This document shows, one piece after another, positions 26,662-35,683 of a DNA stretch of 64,000 bases. Source of the DNA: JANQEU01 sp965601455 (GTDB lineage Bacteria > Bacteroidota > Bacteroidia > Cytophagales > Cyclobacteriaceae); the NCBI GenBank assembly GCA_965601455.1, contig OZ271831.1:868001-932000 (forward strand), written 5' to 3'. The first letter of the stretch is position 1. Every line of letters begins with the position of its first letter. The notes beneath the pieces were generated by a model, which did no database searches, was not told the DNA's origin, and saw only the letters and a list, made by a program, of their open reading frames with translations. Made by a program: the position numbers and the translations under genes.

Positions 26662-28283
26662 TGCTGTACGTATTTGAGGTTCTTTTTCGGTGCGCCTTCC
26701 ATGATCTCCTCATCAGCGAATGCACTGAATTGTTCAAAATTTCTGGAAAAACGATCCACCAATTGATTAGCAGCCGTGTAAAACTCGATGTCATCTTGCC
26801 AGGTTTCTCTTGGACTTAGCACACTTGCAGGTACCCCAGGACACGTTGTTGGGATCTCAGCGCCGAAAATGGAATGCACCCTATACCCGACATTATCGAG
26901 AACGCCATTCAGGGCCGCACTAATCATTGCTCGGGTGTACTTGATAGAGATTCTTTCCCCTATTCCATAGGGTCCCCCGGTCCATCCGGTATTCACCAAC
27001 CAAACCTGAGTGTCATGTTCTTCAAGTTTCTTACCTAAATGCTTGGCATACTCAGTGGGATGCAAGGGTAAAAATGGGGCGCCAAAGCAAGCAGAAAATA
27101 CAGGTGTTGGTTCTACGATTCCTGCTTCGGTCCCAGCCACCTTTGAGGTATATCCGGAGATAAAGTGGTACATCGCCTGACCTTTAGTTAATCTTTGAAT
27201 GGGAGGGATGATACCAAAGGCATCGCAAGTGAGGAAGAAAATATTCCTTGGAACGCCACCAATGGATGGTTCTACGGCGTTTTCAATGTAGTCAATGGGG
27301 TAGGAAACCCGGGTGTTTTCAGTAACCTCCTTGTTTTCAAAATCTACCTCCCTCGTGTCTGGTTTGAATCGAGTGTTTTCAAGAATGGATCCGAATTTGA
27401 TGGCCCGAAATATCGAAGGTTCGTACTTCTCCGAAAGGTTGATGGTTTTAGCATAGCAACCTCCTTCAAAGTTGAAAACGTTAGTCGAGGTCCAACCGTG
27501 TTCATCATCACCAATAAGTAATCGGTCAGGGTCCGCTGATAAAGTCGTCTTACCAGTTCCACTCAGACCAAAGAAAATAGCAGTATCCGCCTTCTCTTTG
27601 CCCATGTTAGCCGAGCAGTGCATGGGAAAAACATCATGTTTTACGGGCAGGAGAAAATTCAGTACGGAGAAAATTCCCTTTTTCATTTCTCCACTATATC
27701 CGGTACCACCAATTAGGATAATTCCTTTTTCGAAATTGATAATAGCAAAATTTTCCTGTCGGGTACCATCAGTTGCAGGGTCGGCCAGGAAACCCGGACA
27801 ATTGATAATGGTAAAGGTGGGTACGAAAGTATCCAGTTTATACTCCGCTGGTTCGATGAACATGTTGTAGCAGAATAGGTTATGCCAGGCGACCGTATTA
27901 ACGACCCGTAGATTCAATCGAAAGGTCTTATCCGCTCCTGCGTAAGCATCACGAATGAACACGGTTTTTTCAGCAAGGTACCCTAGCATCTTGGTGTAGA
28001 TTCTGTCAAAATGTTCGGGGCTGATGGGTTTGTTGATGTCTCCCCACCACACGTACTTTTCCGTACTTGAATCACGGACAATAAACCGATCTTGGGGTGA
28101 ACGACCGGTAAATTTGCCTGTGTCACACATGATAGCACCAGTATCGCTGAGCTGTCCTTCATGATTCTGAAGAGACATCTCCACCAGTTCCGAGGGGCGT
28201 AGGTTCCAGTAGGCTTTTGCTACGCGACTGATTCCAATATCCGCAAGACTGCATTTAGAGGAACGTCTTCCGTATTCTTGCAT
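26658..28283 (-). CDS. pckA: Phosphoenolpyruvate carboxykinase (ATP)
   Basis: A 541-residue ATP-dependent PEP carboxykinase, which converts oxaloacetate and ATP to PEP, the entry step of gluconeogenesis. Motifs are FTGRSPQDRFIV near the N-terminus, INFEKGIILIGGTGYSGEMKKG, the kinase-1a loop GLSGTGKTTLSAD, the kinase-2 metal site GDDEHGW, and NTGWTGGPYGIGERI near the C-terminus. The P-loop and substrate motifs are intact. It starts at the ATG at 28283 and ends overlapping the fbp start, so the order is pckA then fbp in one operon. The upstream 73 bases hold its promoter; I see no strong match to a consensus there. Confidence 0.97.
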   Translation of the reverse strand: MQEYGRRSSKCSLADIGISRVAKAYWNLRPSELVEMSLQNHEGQLSDTGAIMCDTGKFTGRSPQDRFIVRDSSTEKYVWWGDINKPISPEHFDRIYTKMLGYLAEKTVFIRDAYAGADKTFRLNLRVVNTVAWHNLFCYNMFIEPAEYKLDTFVPTFTIINCPGFLADPATDGTRQENFAIINFEKGIILIGGTGYSGEMKKGIFSVLNFLLPVKHDVFPMHCSANMGKEKADTAIFFGLSGTGKTTLSADPDRLLIGDDEHGWTSTNVFNFEGGCYAKTINLSEKYEPSIFRAIKFGSILENTRFKPDTREVDFENKEVTENTRVSYPIDYIENAVEPSIGGVPRNIFFLTCDAFGIIPPIQRLTKGQAMYHFISGYTSKVAGTEAGIVEPTPVFSACFGAPFLPLHPTEYAKHLGKKLEEHDTQVWLVNTGWTGGPYGIGERISIKYTRAMISAALNGVLDNVGYRVHSIFGAEIPTTCPGVPASVLSPRETWQDDIEFYTAANQLVDRFSRNFEQFSAFADEEIMEGAPKKNLKYVQQ

Positions 28284-28356
28284 AAAATTCTAATTTTTGG
28301 GTTTATAGGACGAATTTCCGAAATTTATTTGAGGATTTATCTTCATATATAGAAAA

Positions 28357-29247
28357 TCATTTGGATTCTTGATTCTTGCCGCCTAATGGGAATGTGAGCC
28401 CTAACCATGGGATTCCAACGAAATCTCCTATGTCGGCGATTGGCATAAGAAGACCGTAATCCAAAGCTGTTCCTCCACCAAGTATATGACGACCTCCTAA
28501 AGAAAATAGGAAGATTGGGTCAAATCCATCATCCAGGTAATAGTTTTCTGAGATCAGGTATCCTCTGGAGCTAAATCGGTAAAGAAAATTTACGTTGGCT
28601 GTTGGATACCTGGCGAATTCTCCGTCTGCGAAACCCCAGCCCATTCCCAGGCTGATGTTCCGATCTCTGGTTCCGATGGTTGAAATACCATAAAGAATTC
28701 CGAAGCTAGTATTCTCGCCAACAATGGTGCCCGCCAGACCTCCGGCGCCAAAGCTAACTTTATTATCATTCAGGGGTTGTGATACTTTTGCTGTCACCCA
28801 GAGTGGGGTAGGAGCGCCAGCGAAGAGAAACAGTGGAACCAATCCGCCCCCAAGCGTGAAGTTATCAGTTACCCCATAAATCACCTGGTTAAAAAACACC
28901 CAGACGTTCTGATAATACCCTGTACCTTTTTCAATTCCATAACCAGCTGGACTAAAGAAATATCTTGAAGCCTGGGAATTAAAAAACCAGTAGTCACCGT
29001 CCACAATTGGCGTGGACGAGATATCCTGAATTCGTTTGATGTAGATTTTCTGGATATTGATCTCGCCCAGGAGATCTTCGTGTATTGCAAATATTTCCTC
29101 ATTTTCAAAAAGTAAACGGCCGGTAAGTACATTGCCGTTTGTCAGTTCAACACGGTATGCTGTCGTGTCATTTTGAGCACACAGCTCTTGACTTCCCAGG
29201 ACTAGGAAGAAAGAAAGAAACACCCCAATTCTAACTGCGGTTTTCAT
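28357..29247 (-). CDS. Predicted outer-membrane beta-barrel protein, unknown function
   Basis: A 296-residue protein with a cleavable signal peptide (FLVLGSQELCAQ, about residues 14-25). Residues about 30-75 form a small N-terminal domain resembling the Bacteroidota pattern of an SH3-like strand set (VELTNGNVLTGRLLFENEE). The rest is rich in alternating hydrophobic strands, glycines and aromatic residues (GLVPLFLFAG, ISLGMGWGFADGEF, LGGRHILGGGTALDYG), typical of an outer-membrane barrel of about 8-10 strands. No catalytic motif is visible and I do not recognise a named family. It is 73 bases upstream of pckA on the same strand, so it may share a promoter region, but a functional link is not evident. 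Confidence 0.8.
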   Translation of the reverse strand: MKTAVRIGVFLSFFLVLGSQELCAQNDTTAYRVELTNGNVLTGRLLFENEEIFAIHEDLLGEINIQKIYIKRIQDISSTPIVDGDYWFFNSQASRYFFSPAGYGIEKGTGYYQNVWVFFNQVIYGVTDNFTLGGGLVPLFLFAGAPTPLWVTAKVSQPLNDNKVSFGAGGLAGTIVGENTSFGILYGISTIGTRDRNISLGMGWGFADGEFARYPTANVNFLYRFSSRGYLISENYYLDDGFDPIFLFSLGGRHILGGGTALDYGLLMPIADIGDFVGIPWLGLTFPLGGKNQESK

Positions 29248-29459
29248 GGTAGGATTCCTTACATAATTTAACGGAAATCCAGGTAAGAAGATAGTCGAAA
29301 CAGTTAATGAAGGTAGAAGATAGCTTAATGATCTCCCTTAACCTGTTGTTTTTGGACTATTAAACAGTGTAAAAGTACTGATGTAGTTGCATTGTAGACT
29401 TGCAAAAAACGGGATTGTATTTTTATGTTTTCATTTTTAGGGAGCAGAAAAACTCATTT

Positions 29460-29966
29460 ATGCTCCGGTCTGTTGTTTTTTTTCTATTAGCTCTTTTGTT
29501 CTTTTCACTGATTGGAAATTCTCAGGATTTGATTTTGGTGAAGTCCTCCATCAATTCTGGAGGTGGATCGGTAATTGGAGAAAACATCATAGTTGATCAT
29601 ACAATAGGTCAGAGTACAAACATTAGTCTGGTTAAAAAGAAGGATGCCCTATTCCATCAAGGTTATCAGCCAGTGATGACCATAATAGATCAAATTATTA
29701 CCGGAACGAGCGATCCTTCATTTATCAAGGCTTCACTATTTCCAAATCCTACAAGTGGCCAAGTCACTTTGGAACTAGGGGATATCACTCATCAAGGAAG
29801 AGTTAAGATCAGACTGATTGATTTTCGAGGTGCTCAGATACAGTCTACTCAGGAAACGATCAGGCCCTTAGAATTCTTTGATTTTACGCATCTGCCAAAG
29901 GGTACATATTTATTGACATTAGGAACCAATCAATCCACTCAACAACTCAAACTACTCATTCGATAA
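29460..29966 (+). CDS. Small T9SS-sorted secreted protein
   Basis: A 168-residue exported protein. I take the ATG at 29460 (signal peptide MLRSVVFFLLALLFFSLIGNSQ), not the TTG 60 bases upstream. After a short region of the kind that often precedes T9SS tails (SSINSGGGSVIGENIIVDHTIGQS) it ends in a type A T9SS sorting domain: LFPNPTSGQVTLEL, KGTYLLTLG and the closing LKLLIR. Mature length apart from the sorting domain is only about 60 residues, so it may be an accessory or anchor protein, not an enzyme. Its stop overlaps the ATG of the next gene by one base (TAATG), so it is translationally coupled to the YadA-head/S74 protein and probably works with it at the cell surface (inference). Confidence 0.85.
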   Translation: MLRSVVFFLLALLFFSLIGNSQDLILVKSSINSGGGSVIGENIIVDHTIGQSTNISLVKKKDALFHQGYQPVMTIIDQIITGTSDPSFIKASLFPNPTSGQVTLELGDITHQGRVKIRLIDFRGAQIQSTQETIRPLEFFDFTHLPKGTYLLTLGTNQSTQQLKLLIR

Positions 29967-32900
29967 TGGAAAACAACTCGACGATTAGGATACTAATTTT
30001 AGGATTTGTATTCTCTTTCTGGACAACAACCAATGCCCAGGTACAACCAGGTTTTAACTACCAGGCGACGATATTTCATCAGGTAGAGGAGGAGATGCTA
30101 CCTCTCAATGGAGAGTTGGTGGAGGTCAAATTCTCAATTCTACAACAATCCTCAGAGGGTCAGATTGTTTTTAAGGAAGTTCATGAGACGGAGACCAGCG
30201 CTTATGGAACATTCAATTTGATTGTTGGCCGAGGTGAATCATTGTTAGGGAATACGCTCAATGATTTGAAATGGGGACAATTCTCTTTTTTTCTAAAGGT
30301 AGAAGTAGATCGCGGAGAGGGTTATGAATTACTTAATGTGGAGGAAATACTTGGAGCACCCTATGCATTCAATGTGAAGAATCAAGTACTTTCAGTACAA
30401 AATTCTCAGTTAACCATCTCCGATGGAAACTCCGTCCTAATGGACGCGGATAGCACCAATGAATTACTTCAGTCTGTAGTATTGGATTCCACAGTGCTGC
30501 AGTTGATAGATGCTGGAGGCACTCATTCTGTGGATCTTGAAAACCTTCTCGATTACATGACCTTGGAAGCTGTAGATGGATCGATTACAAATGAGATCCA
30601 GGAAATCAGTACGGATGGGACAGCCGGAAATATATCGATCTCTTCTGGTGCAACCCTGAAGCTCAATGTGAAAGATGGCGACGCGGACAGCCAAAATGAA
30701 ATACAAGACCTGGAACTGGATGGCCACGCATTACGAATAACCGGAAATACTCAAGCTACTGATATCGACTTATCTGAGATAGCTACGTCTCCATTTCAGG
30801 TCGATAATGGAGTTGTTAGTAACGGAGGGTTTGACTATGCCACTGATGATTTTGTTTTCGGGAGTATTGAAATGGCTAACAATCCGACTACAGATACCGA
30901 TGATAATCGGTTTCTCTTTGATAAAGAAAAGGGAGCATTTAGAGCAGGTATAGACCGGTTTTTCACCTATGTTCCGGCGGATTATCAAGTTGGTGAAGAC
31001 GATTGGACAAGGGATGCTATGGGTGATGGCTCAATTGCAATGGGAAGGGATGCTAGAGCATCAGGAGACTATTCTATCGCACTTGGACTGGCACCAACTT
31101 CCAGTGGTCAGGCGTCAACCGCTCTTGGAAACTCAACAATAGCATCTGGTGCAACATCGTTTGCCGCAGGTAATGCTGCTTATTCATCAGGTCTCCTATC
31201 ATTTGCACTGGGAGATACACCACAATCAACGGCTGATAGGTCATTTGCTATAGGCAATCGAGCGCAATCGAGTGGGGAAGAATCCTTTGCGATAGGTCAT
31301 TACGCTAGTTCCCAAGGCCTTCAATCTTTCGCTTTGGGTCATCAGTCAGAAGCTGTCAACAATTACGATTTTGCTATAGGTAATGACGCAACGGCATCAG
31401 GTATTGAATCATTCGCCATTGGAAATTTGGTAAATGCCACCGGAAACGAATCATTCGCTCTAGGTAGCAGCAGTTCTGCTGTGGGTCAGCACTCAGTTAC
31501 TTTGGGAAGTGGAAATTGGGCTCATGAACAGGGGAGTATTGCAATTGGTCACTGGAATGATAGTCATGGCTATCGTTCTATTGCAATCGGCAATCAAGTT
31601 GAGAGTCATGGAAGTCGGTCTATTGCAATCGGTGATCACGTTGAGAGTCGGGGTCGAGAAAGTATATCCATCGGGTCTTCTACAATCACCCGGACTTTTG
31701 GGGAAGTTGCCTTGGGGATATTGAACACGGATTATACACCAATGGATTCCATTTTTTTCCATCAGAATGATCGATTATTGGTGGTCGGAAACGGTACATC
31801 AAATTATCAACGTTCAGATGCCCTGATTATCCTCAAATCGGGAGATACCGAAATCAATGGTCAACTAACGCTGGATGCCGGTAATAACGATACGGGGTTT
31901 ACTTTTCCATCTGCTGATGGCATAAACGGCCAGATCATGTCCACCGATGGAGCCGGTACGGTTTCCTGGGTCAACGCACCCTCCTCATCAGGACCTTTTT
32001 CAACAACGGGTAATGTCACATCCAATACCGGAGGGGTTATAGCAACCAACGATTTTGTTTTTGGAAGTAATCAGTTGGACGATGATCCGGCAACTACAGA
32101 GGACGATGCACGAATGTTTTTCGATAAAAGTGCTGGGGTATTCCGGGCAGGTATTGCGACGGGGGAACAATGGAACACTGCAAACCGCGGCGATAATTCT
32201 GTTGCTTTAGGATATAACGCACAGGCAAATTCAAATGCTTCTGTCGCATTGGGATTCGAACCACATGCCTATGGTATGTCTTCAGGTATGGTAGCAATTG
32301 GCTACAGTCCTGCAGCATCAACAGGAGGATCGGTTGCGCTGGGGTACGATCCAACAGCGGTTGGATATGGTGCGGTTTCATTGGGTTACGAATCTTTTGC
32401 TTTTGGAAATGCCTCTGTTGCACTTGGGCAAAATGCATTAGTAAATTACGTAAATGGCATCGCCTTAGGGCGCGATGCCGAGGCTGACCAGGAGCAAGCC
32501 ATTTCTATTGGTAGAAATGCGTATTCCGTAGGCCTTGAATCTATCGCTATAGGAGTTGAAAGTACAACCACTGATGAAGGATGGCGAGGTACCGCCATTG
32601 GTTATCAGGCCGTTGCTAGTGGATGGAATGCTGTATCTATAGGCACTCGCGACACCGCACTTTACACTCACTCCGTAGCAATTGGATACCAAAACGAAGC
32701 CAGGGGCAGCGCAGTATCCATTGGAGCTGACAACTATGCTTATACAGGATCCACAGCAATTGGTGGAGGGGTATTTGCCAATGGATCAAGTTCTACAGGT
32801 ATAGGTACAGGGGTCGTTACAGATGGAGAATATTCAAGTTCGGTAGGTTCATGGACCATTACTTCCTCTCAATATGAAGTTGCTTTGGGAGCTTTTAATA

Positions 32901-33565
32901 CCGAAGATCCTTCGGGTATATGGAATGAATTCATCCCTACGGATAGAATGTTGGTCATTGGAAATGGGGAGAGTACTATGAATCGTTCAGATGCCCTTGT
33001 CATGCTTAAAAACGGTAATACCACCCTCCACGGTCAATTGAGTATAGATGCAGATAATACGTATGGTCCATTGTCAGGATATACTCTACCAGGTCAGGAC
33101 GGTTTAGCAGGCAACGTTCCCCAGACAGATGGTTCTGGGAATGTATCCTGGGTAGATCCGGCTTCCTTTTCCTCCGATCGCAGACTGAAGAAACAGATAA
33201 ACCCTCTCACCTCGAGCTTGTCAGTTGTATCTGGTCTAAATGGATACACATACAAATGGAACCAAATCAAAAACAAGGATACCGTTCAGATTCATTCTGG
33301 ACTGATCGCGCAGGAAGTTCAATCAGTTTTGCCACACCTGGTAGTCGAAGATATGGATGGATACTTGAAGGTCAACTACGTTGAAGTTATTCCATATCTG
33401 ATTGAGGCCATCAAAGAACTAGAACTCCAAAACTCCCGGCTACAAGATGAGGTGAATATGCTTCAAAACAACCATAGCCGTCAAAAACAATTGGAGGTAA
33501 GATTAAATAATATGGAAAGAGTGTTAAGTGAAGCCTTAAGTAATTTGGAAGATTCTGATCCATAG
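29966..33565 (+). CDS. Fibre protein with YadA-like head repeats and S74 chaperone domain
   Basis: A 1199-residue exported protein (signal peptide ends TTTNAQ near 24). An N-terminal domain like that of the other S74 protein here (QPGFNYQATIFHQ) is followed by two tandem modules. Each starts DFVFGS...DDxRxxFDK...GxFRAGI, has a long stretch of 14-15-residue YadA/hemagglutinin head repeats (pattern SxAxGxxAxASG: SIAMGRDARASGDY, SFAIGNRAQSSGEE, and so on), and ends with RSDALxxLKxGxTxxxGQL. Head repeats form a trimeric left-handed beta-roll in trimeric autotransporters. The C-terminal 110 residues are an S74 domain (SSDRRLKKQINPL, IHSGLIAQEVQSVLPHLV, KVNYVEVIPYLIEAIKEL) with a final coiled coil. 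It lacks a YadA membrane anchor, so export and attachment must differ from true autotransporters. Confidence 0.9.
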   Translation: MENNSTIRILILGFVFSFWTTTNAQVQPGFNYQATIFHQVEEEMLPLNGELVEVKFSILQQSSEGQIVFKEVHETETSAYGTFNLIVGRGESLLGNTLNDLKWGQFSFFLKVEVDRGEGYELLNVEEILGAPYAFNVKNQVLSVQNSQLTISDGNSVLMDADSTNELLQSVVLDSTVLQLIDAGGTHSVDLENLLDYMTLEAVDGSITNEIQEISTDGTAGNISISSGATLKLNVKDGDADSQNEIQDLELDGHALRITGNTQATDIDLSEIATSPFQVDNGVVSNGGFDYATDDFVFGSIEMANNPTTDTDDNRFLFDKEKGAFRAGIDRFFTYVPADYQVGEDDWTRDAMGDGSIAMGRDARASGDYSIALGLAPTSSGQASTALGNSTIASGATSFAAGNAAYSSGLLSFALGDTPQSTADRSFAIGNRAQSSGEESFAIGHYASSQGLQSFALGHQSEAVNNYDFAIGNDATASGIESFAIGNLVNATGNESFALGSSSSAVGQHSVTLGSGNWAHEQGSIAIGHWNDSHGYRSIAIGNQVESHGSRSIAIGDHVESRGRESISIGSSTITRTFGEVALGILNTDYTPMDSIFFHQNDRLLVVGNGTSNYQRSDALIILKSGDTEINGQLTLDAGNNDTGFTFPSADGINGQIMSTDGAGTVSWVNAPSSSGPFSTTGNVTSNTGGVIATNDFVFGSNQLDDDPATTEDDARMFFDKSAGVFRAGIATGEQWNTANRGDNSVALGYNAQANSNASVALGFEPHAYGMSSGMVAIGYSPAASTGGSVALGYDPTAVGYGAVSLGYESFAFGNASVALGQNALVNYVNGIALGRDAEADQEQAISIGRNAYSVGLESIAIGVESTTTDEGWRGTAIGYQAVASGWNAVSIGTRDTALYTHSVAIGYQNEARGSAVSIGADNYAYTGSTAIGGGVFANGSSSTGIGTGVVTDGEYSSSVGSWTITSSQYEVALGAFNTEDPSGIWNEFIPTDRMLVIGNGESTMNRSDALVMLKNGNTTLHGQLSIDADNTYGPLSGYTLPGQDGLAGNVPQTDGSGNVSWVDPASFSSDRRLKKQINPLTSSLSVVSGLNGYTYKWNQIKNKDTVQIHSGLIAQEVQSVLPHLVVEDMDGYLKVNYVEVIPYLIEAIKELELQNSRLQDEVNMLQNNHSRQKQLEVRLNNMERVLSEALSNLEDSDP

Positions 33566-33637
33566 GCTCACTTATTTTACTTTAGTAATGAAATAGAAAT
33601 AATTGTATTGCTAGATTTAGAGGAAAAAAGACCGCCA

Positions 33638-35680
33638 ATGAGACACTTTTTTCTTCTTCTCCTTACAACTCTTTCTTTTCAAGTAACAGGTCAGAATAGC
33701 TCTCTAAAAGATTTTCTTTCTTATTCTTTTCCATCAAACCTGGTAGCCAACGATGATCAGGGAATCATTGCCTGGGTTGAGAATAAAGAGGGCGTTCGAA
33801 ATATTTTTTACGCCAAAGAACCGGATTACAAGCCCATTCAGCTTACTCCATATACTGAAGACGATGGACAGGGACTCGGTCAGATTCGATTTACAAAAGA
33901 CGCTCAATCACTGATCTATGTACGCGGTGGGTCGCCGAATAGAAGTGGTGAATACCCTAATCCGACTTCCAATCCCGAAGGATATTCAAGAGAGATTTAT
34001 GTGATTGATTTCGAAACAGGATTCCCTCGAAAAGTGGCAGATGGTTCTTCTCCCATATTAGCCGGTGACCAACTCCTTTATCTGTCAGCAGGTCAGATTT
34101 ATAATAAGGCCTTAGCAGGTGAAGAAGAAGCGTCTGTTCTTTTTAGTGTCCGCGGTGGAATTGGAAGCTTAAGGCTGTCTCCTGACGGCACCAAATTGGC
34201 GTTTGTCAATGGGAGAGGAGATCATAGTTTCATTGGGATATTTGACCTTTCCAAGGGTTCATTAAGCTTCATTTCTCCAGGATTGGAAAGTGACAGAGAA
34301 CCGGTATGGTCGACAGATGGAAGTAAGATTGCGTTCATCAGAATGAATCAATCGTCACCTCTCTTGTTCACACCACGTAGGGAAGCGCTACCATTTTCTA
34401 TTTGGGTTGGAGATGTTGCCAGCGGCAAGGCAGAAAAAATATGGGAAGCGGATGAAGGTGTTGGTAGTGTTTTCCGGACTGTATCTGCTTCAAATCAGCT
34501 ATTCTGGATGTCTGATAACTCAATTGTATTTCCATGGGAAAAGAATGGTTGGACCCAGTTATATACGGTGTCCGCTGATGGAGGAGAAGCCCGGTCTTTG
34601 ATGGAAGGTCAATTTGAGGTTCAATTCGTGTCCCAGTCGCCGGATCGTTCTAAAATCATCTACTCCTCCAATCAGAGTAATATAAATACACAAAACATCT
34701 GGGAAGTGAGTAGCTCTGGTAAGCCAAGGTTAGTTACTCAAATGGATGGAGTACAATGGTCACCTGTCCAAGATGGAGCTGGTAATCTGCATTATCTGTC
34801 ATCCACAGGCACCCGACCGGCAGATGTGTGGTCTTTTATCAATAGCAACCATACTGAGGTAACGAATGAGGATAGTTACCAGTCTAACGGGTTGGTCGAA
34901 CCGAAAGCTGTTACTTATACATCCACAGATGGCATGACCATCCATGGGCAATTGTTTTTACCGGAAGGTCATAAGAAATCGGACAAAAGACCCGCAGTCA
35001 TTTTTATGCATGGTGGTTCCAGGCGTCAGATGCTCCTTGGCTTCCATCACCGGGGTTATTACCACTATGCATATGCTATGAATCAGTATATGGTTTCAAA
35101 AGGATATGTGGTTTTATCGATTAATTACCGAAGTGGCATAGGATATGGTATGGAATTTCGGGAGGCCTTGAATTACGGAGCAGGTGGTGCCAGTGAATTC
35201 AATGATGTAATGGGTGCCGGGTTGTACTTGAAAAATTATCCCGGAGTGGATTCTGAAAGGATCGGACTTTGGGGAGGTTCTTACGGAGGGTATTTGACAG
35301 CTCTCGGTCTTGCCCGTGCTTCAGATCTGTTTGCGGCAGGAGTTGATATTCATGGGGTAACAGATTGGAATGTTGTAATACAAGGTTTCATTCCTTCCTA
35401 CAACAAGCTGGAAAATCCCGAATTTGCACAATTGGCTTATGATTCCTCACCGATTGCCTTCATGGACGGTTGGAAATCACCGGTGTTGCTGATTCATGGT
35501 GACGATGATCGTAACGTACCATTTAGTGAATCGGTCGATAAAGCTAGAGAGCTCCGAAAAAGAGGTGTCTACTTTGAACAGTTAGTTTTTCCGGATGAAG
35601 TGCATGGATTTCTTTTGCATAAGAATTGGTACGACGCTTACGATGCTACTGCCGATTTCTTTGATCGTAAGATGAAATAA
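33638..35680 (+). CDS. Peptidase family S9 (prolyl oligopeptidase/dipeptidyl-peptidase type)
   Basis: A 680-residue secreted peptidase. The start at 33638 gives a good signal peptide (MRHFFLLLLTTLSFQVTGQ) preceded by a purine-rich ribosome site. Residues about 30-420 are a beta-propeller with PD40-like repeats (LRLSPDGTKLAFVNG, VWSTDGSKIAFIR). Residues about 430-680 are the alpha/beta-hydrolase: PAVIFMHGG (oxyanion), GLWGGSYGGYLTALGL with catalytic Ser548, LIHGDDDRNVPF with the Asp, and DEVHGFLLH with the His. It cleaves short peptides, probably in the periplasm. It is convergent with the TolB-like protein gene, three bases apart. Confidence 0.93.
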   Translation: MRHFFLLLLTTLSFQVTGQNSSLKDFLSYSFPSNLVANDDQGIIAWVENKEGVRNIFYAKEPDYKPIQLTPYTEDDGQGLGQIRFTKDAQSLIYVRGGSPNRSGEYPNPTSNPEGYSREIYVIDFETGFPRKVADGSSPILAGDQLLYLSAGQIYNKALAGEEEASVLFSVRGGIGSLRLSPDGTKLAFVNGRGDHSFIGIFDLSKGSLSFISPGLESDREPVWSTDGSKIAFIRMNQSSPLLFTPRREALPFSIWVGDVASGKAEKIWEADEGVGSVFRTVSASNQLFWMSDNSIVFPWEKNGWTQLYTVSADGGEARSLMEGQFEVQFVSQSPDRSKIIYSSNQSNINTQNIWEVSSSGKPRLVTQMDGVQWSPVQDGAGNLHYLSSTGTRPADVWSFINSNHTEVTNEDSYQSNGLVEPKAVTYTSTDGMTIHGQLFLPEGHKKSDKRPAVIFMHGGSRRQMLLGFHHRGYYHYAYAMNQYMVSKGYVVLSINYRSGIGYGMEFREALNYGAGGASEFNDVMGAGLYLKNYPGVDSERIGLWGGSYGGYLTALGLARASDLFAAGVDIHGVTDWNVVIQGFIPSYNKLENPEFAQLAYDSSPIAFMDGWKSPVLLIHGDDDRNVPFSESVDKARELRKRGVYFEQLVFPDEVHGFLLHKNWYDAYDATADFFDRKMK

Positions 35681-35683
35681 TAA

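Noticed and set aside
27472..27870. A 132-residue + strand open frame inside pckA.
   Set aside because: It lies wholly antisense to a clearly conserved enzyme gene and has no domain pattern or ribosome site; it is a shadow frame.
31040..32840. Regular short repeats that could look like a CRISPR array or tandem satellite.
   Set aside because: The periodicity is in the protein (14-15-residue head repeats); the DNA copies are not identical and there are no unique spacers.
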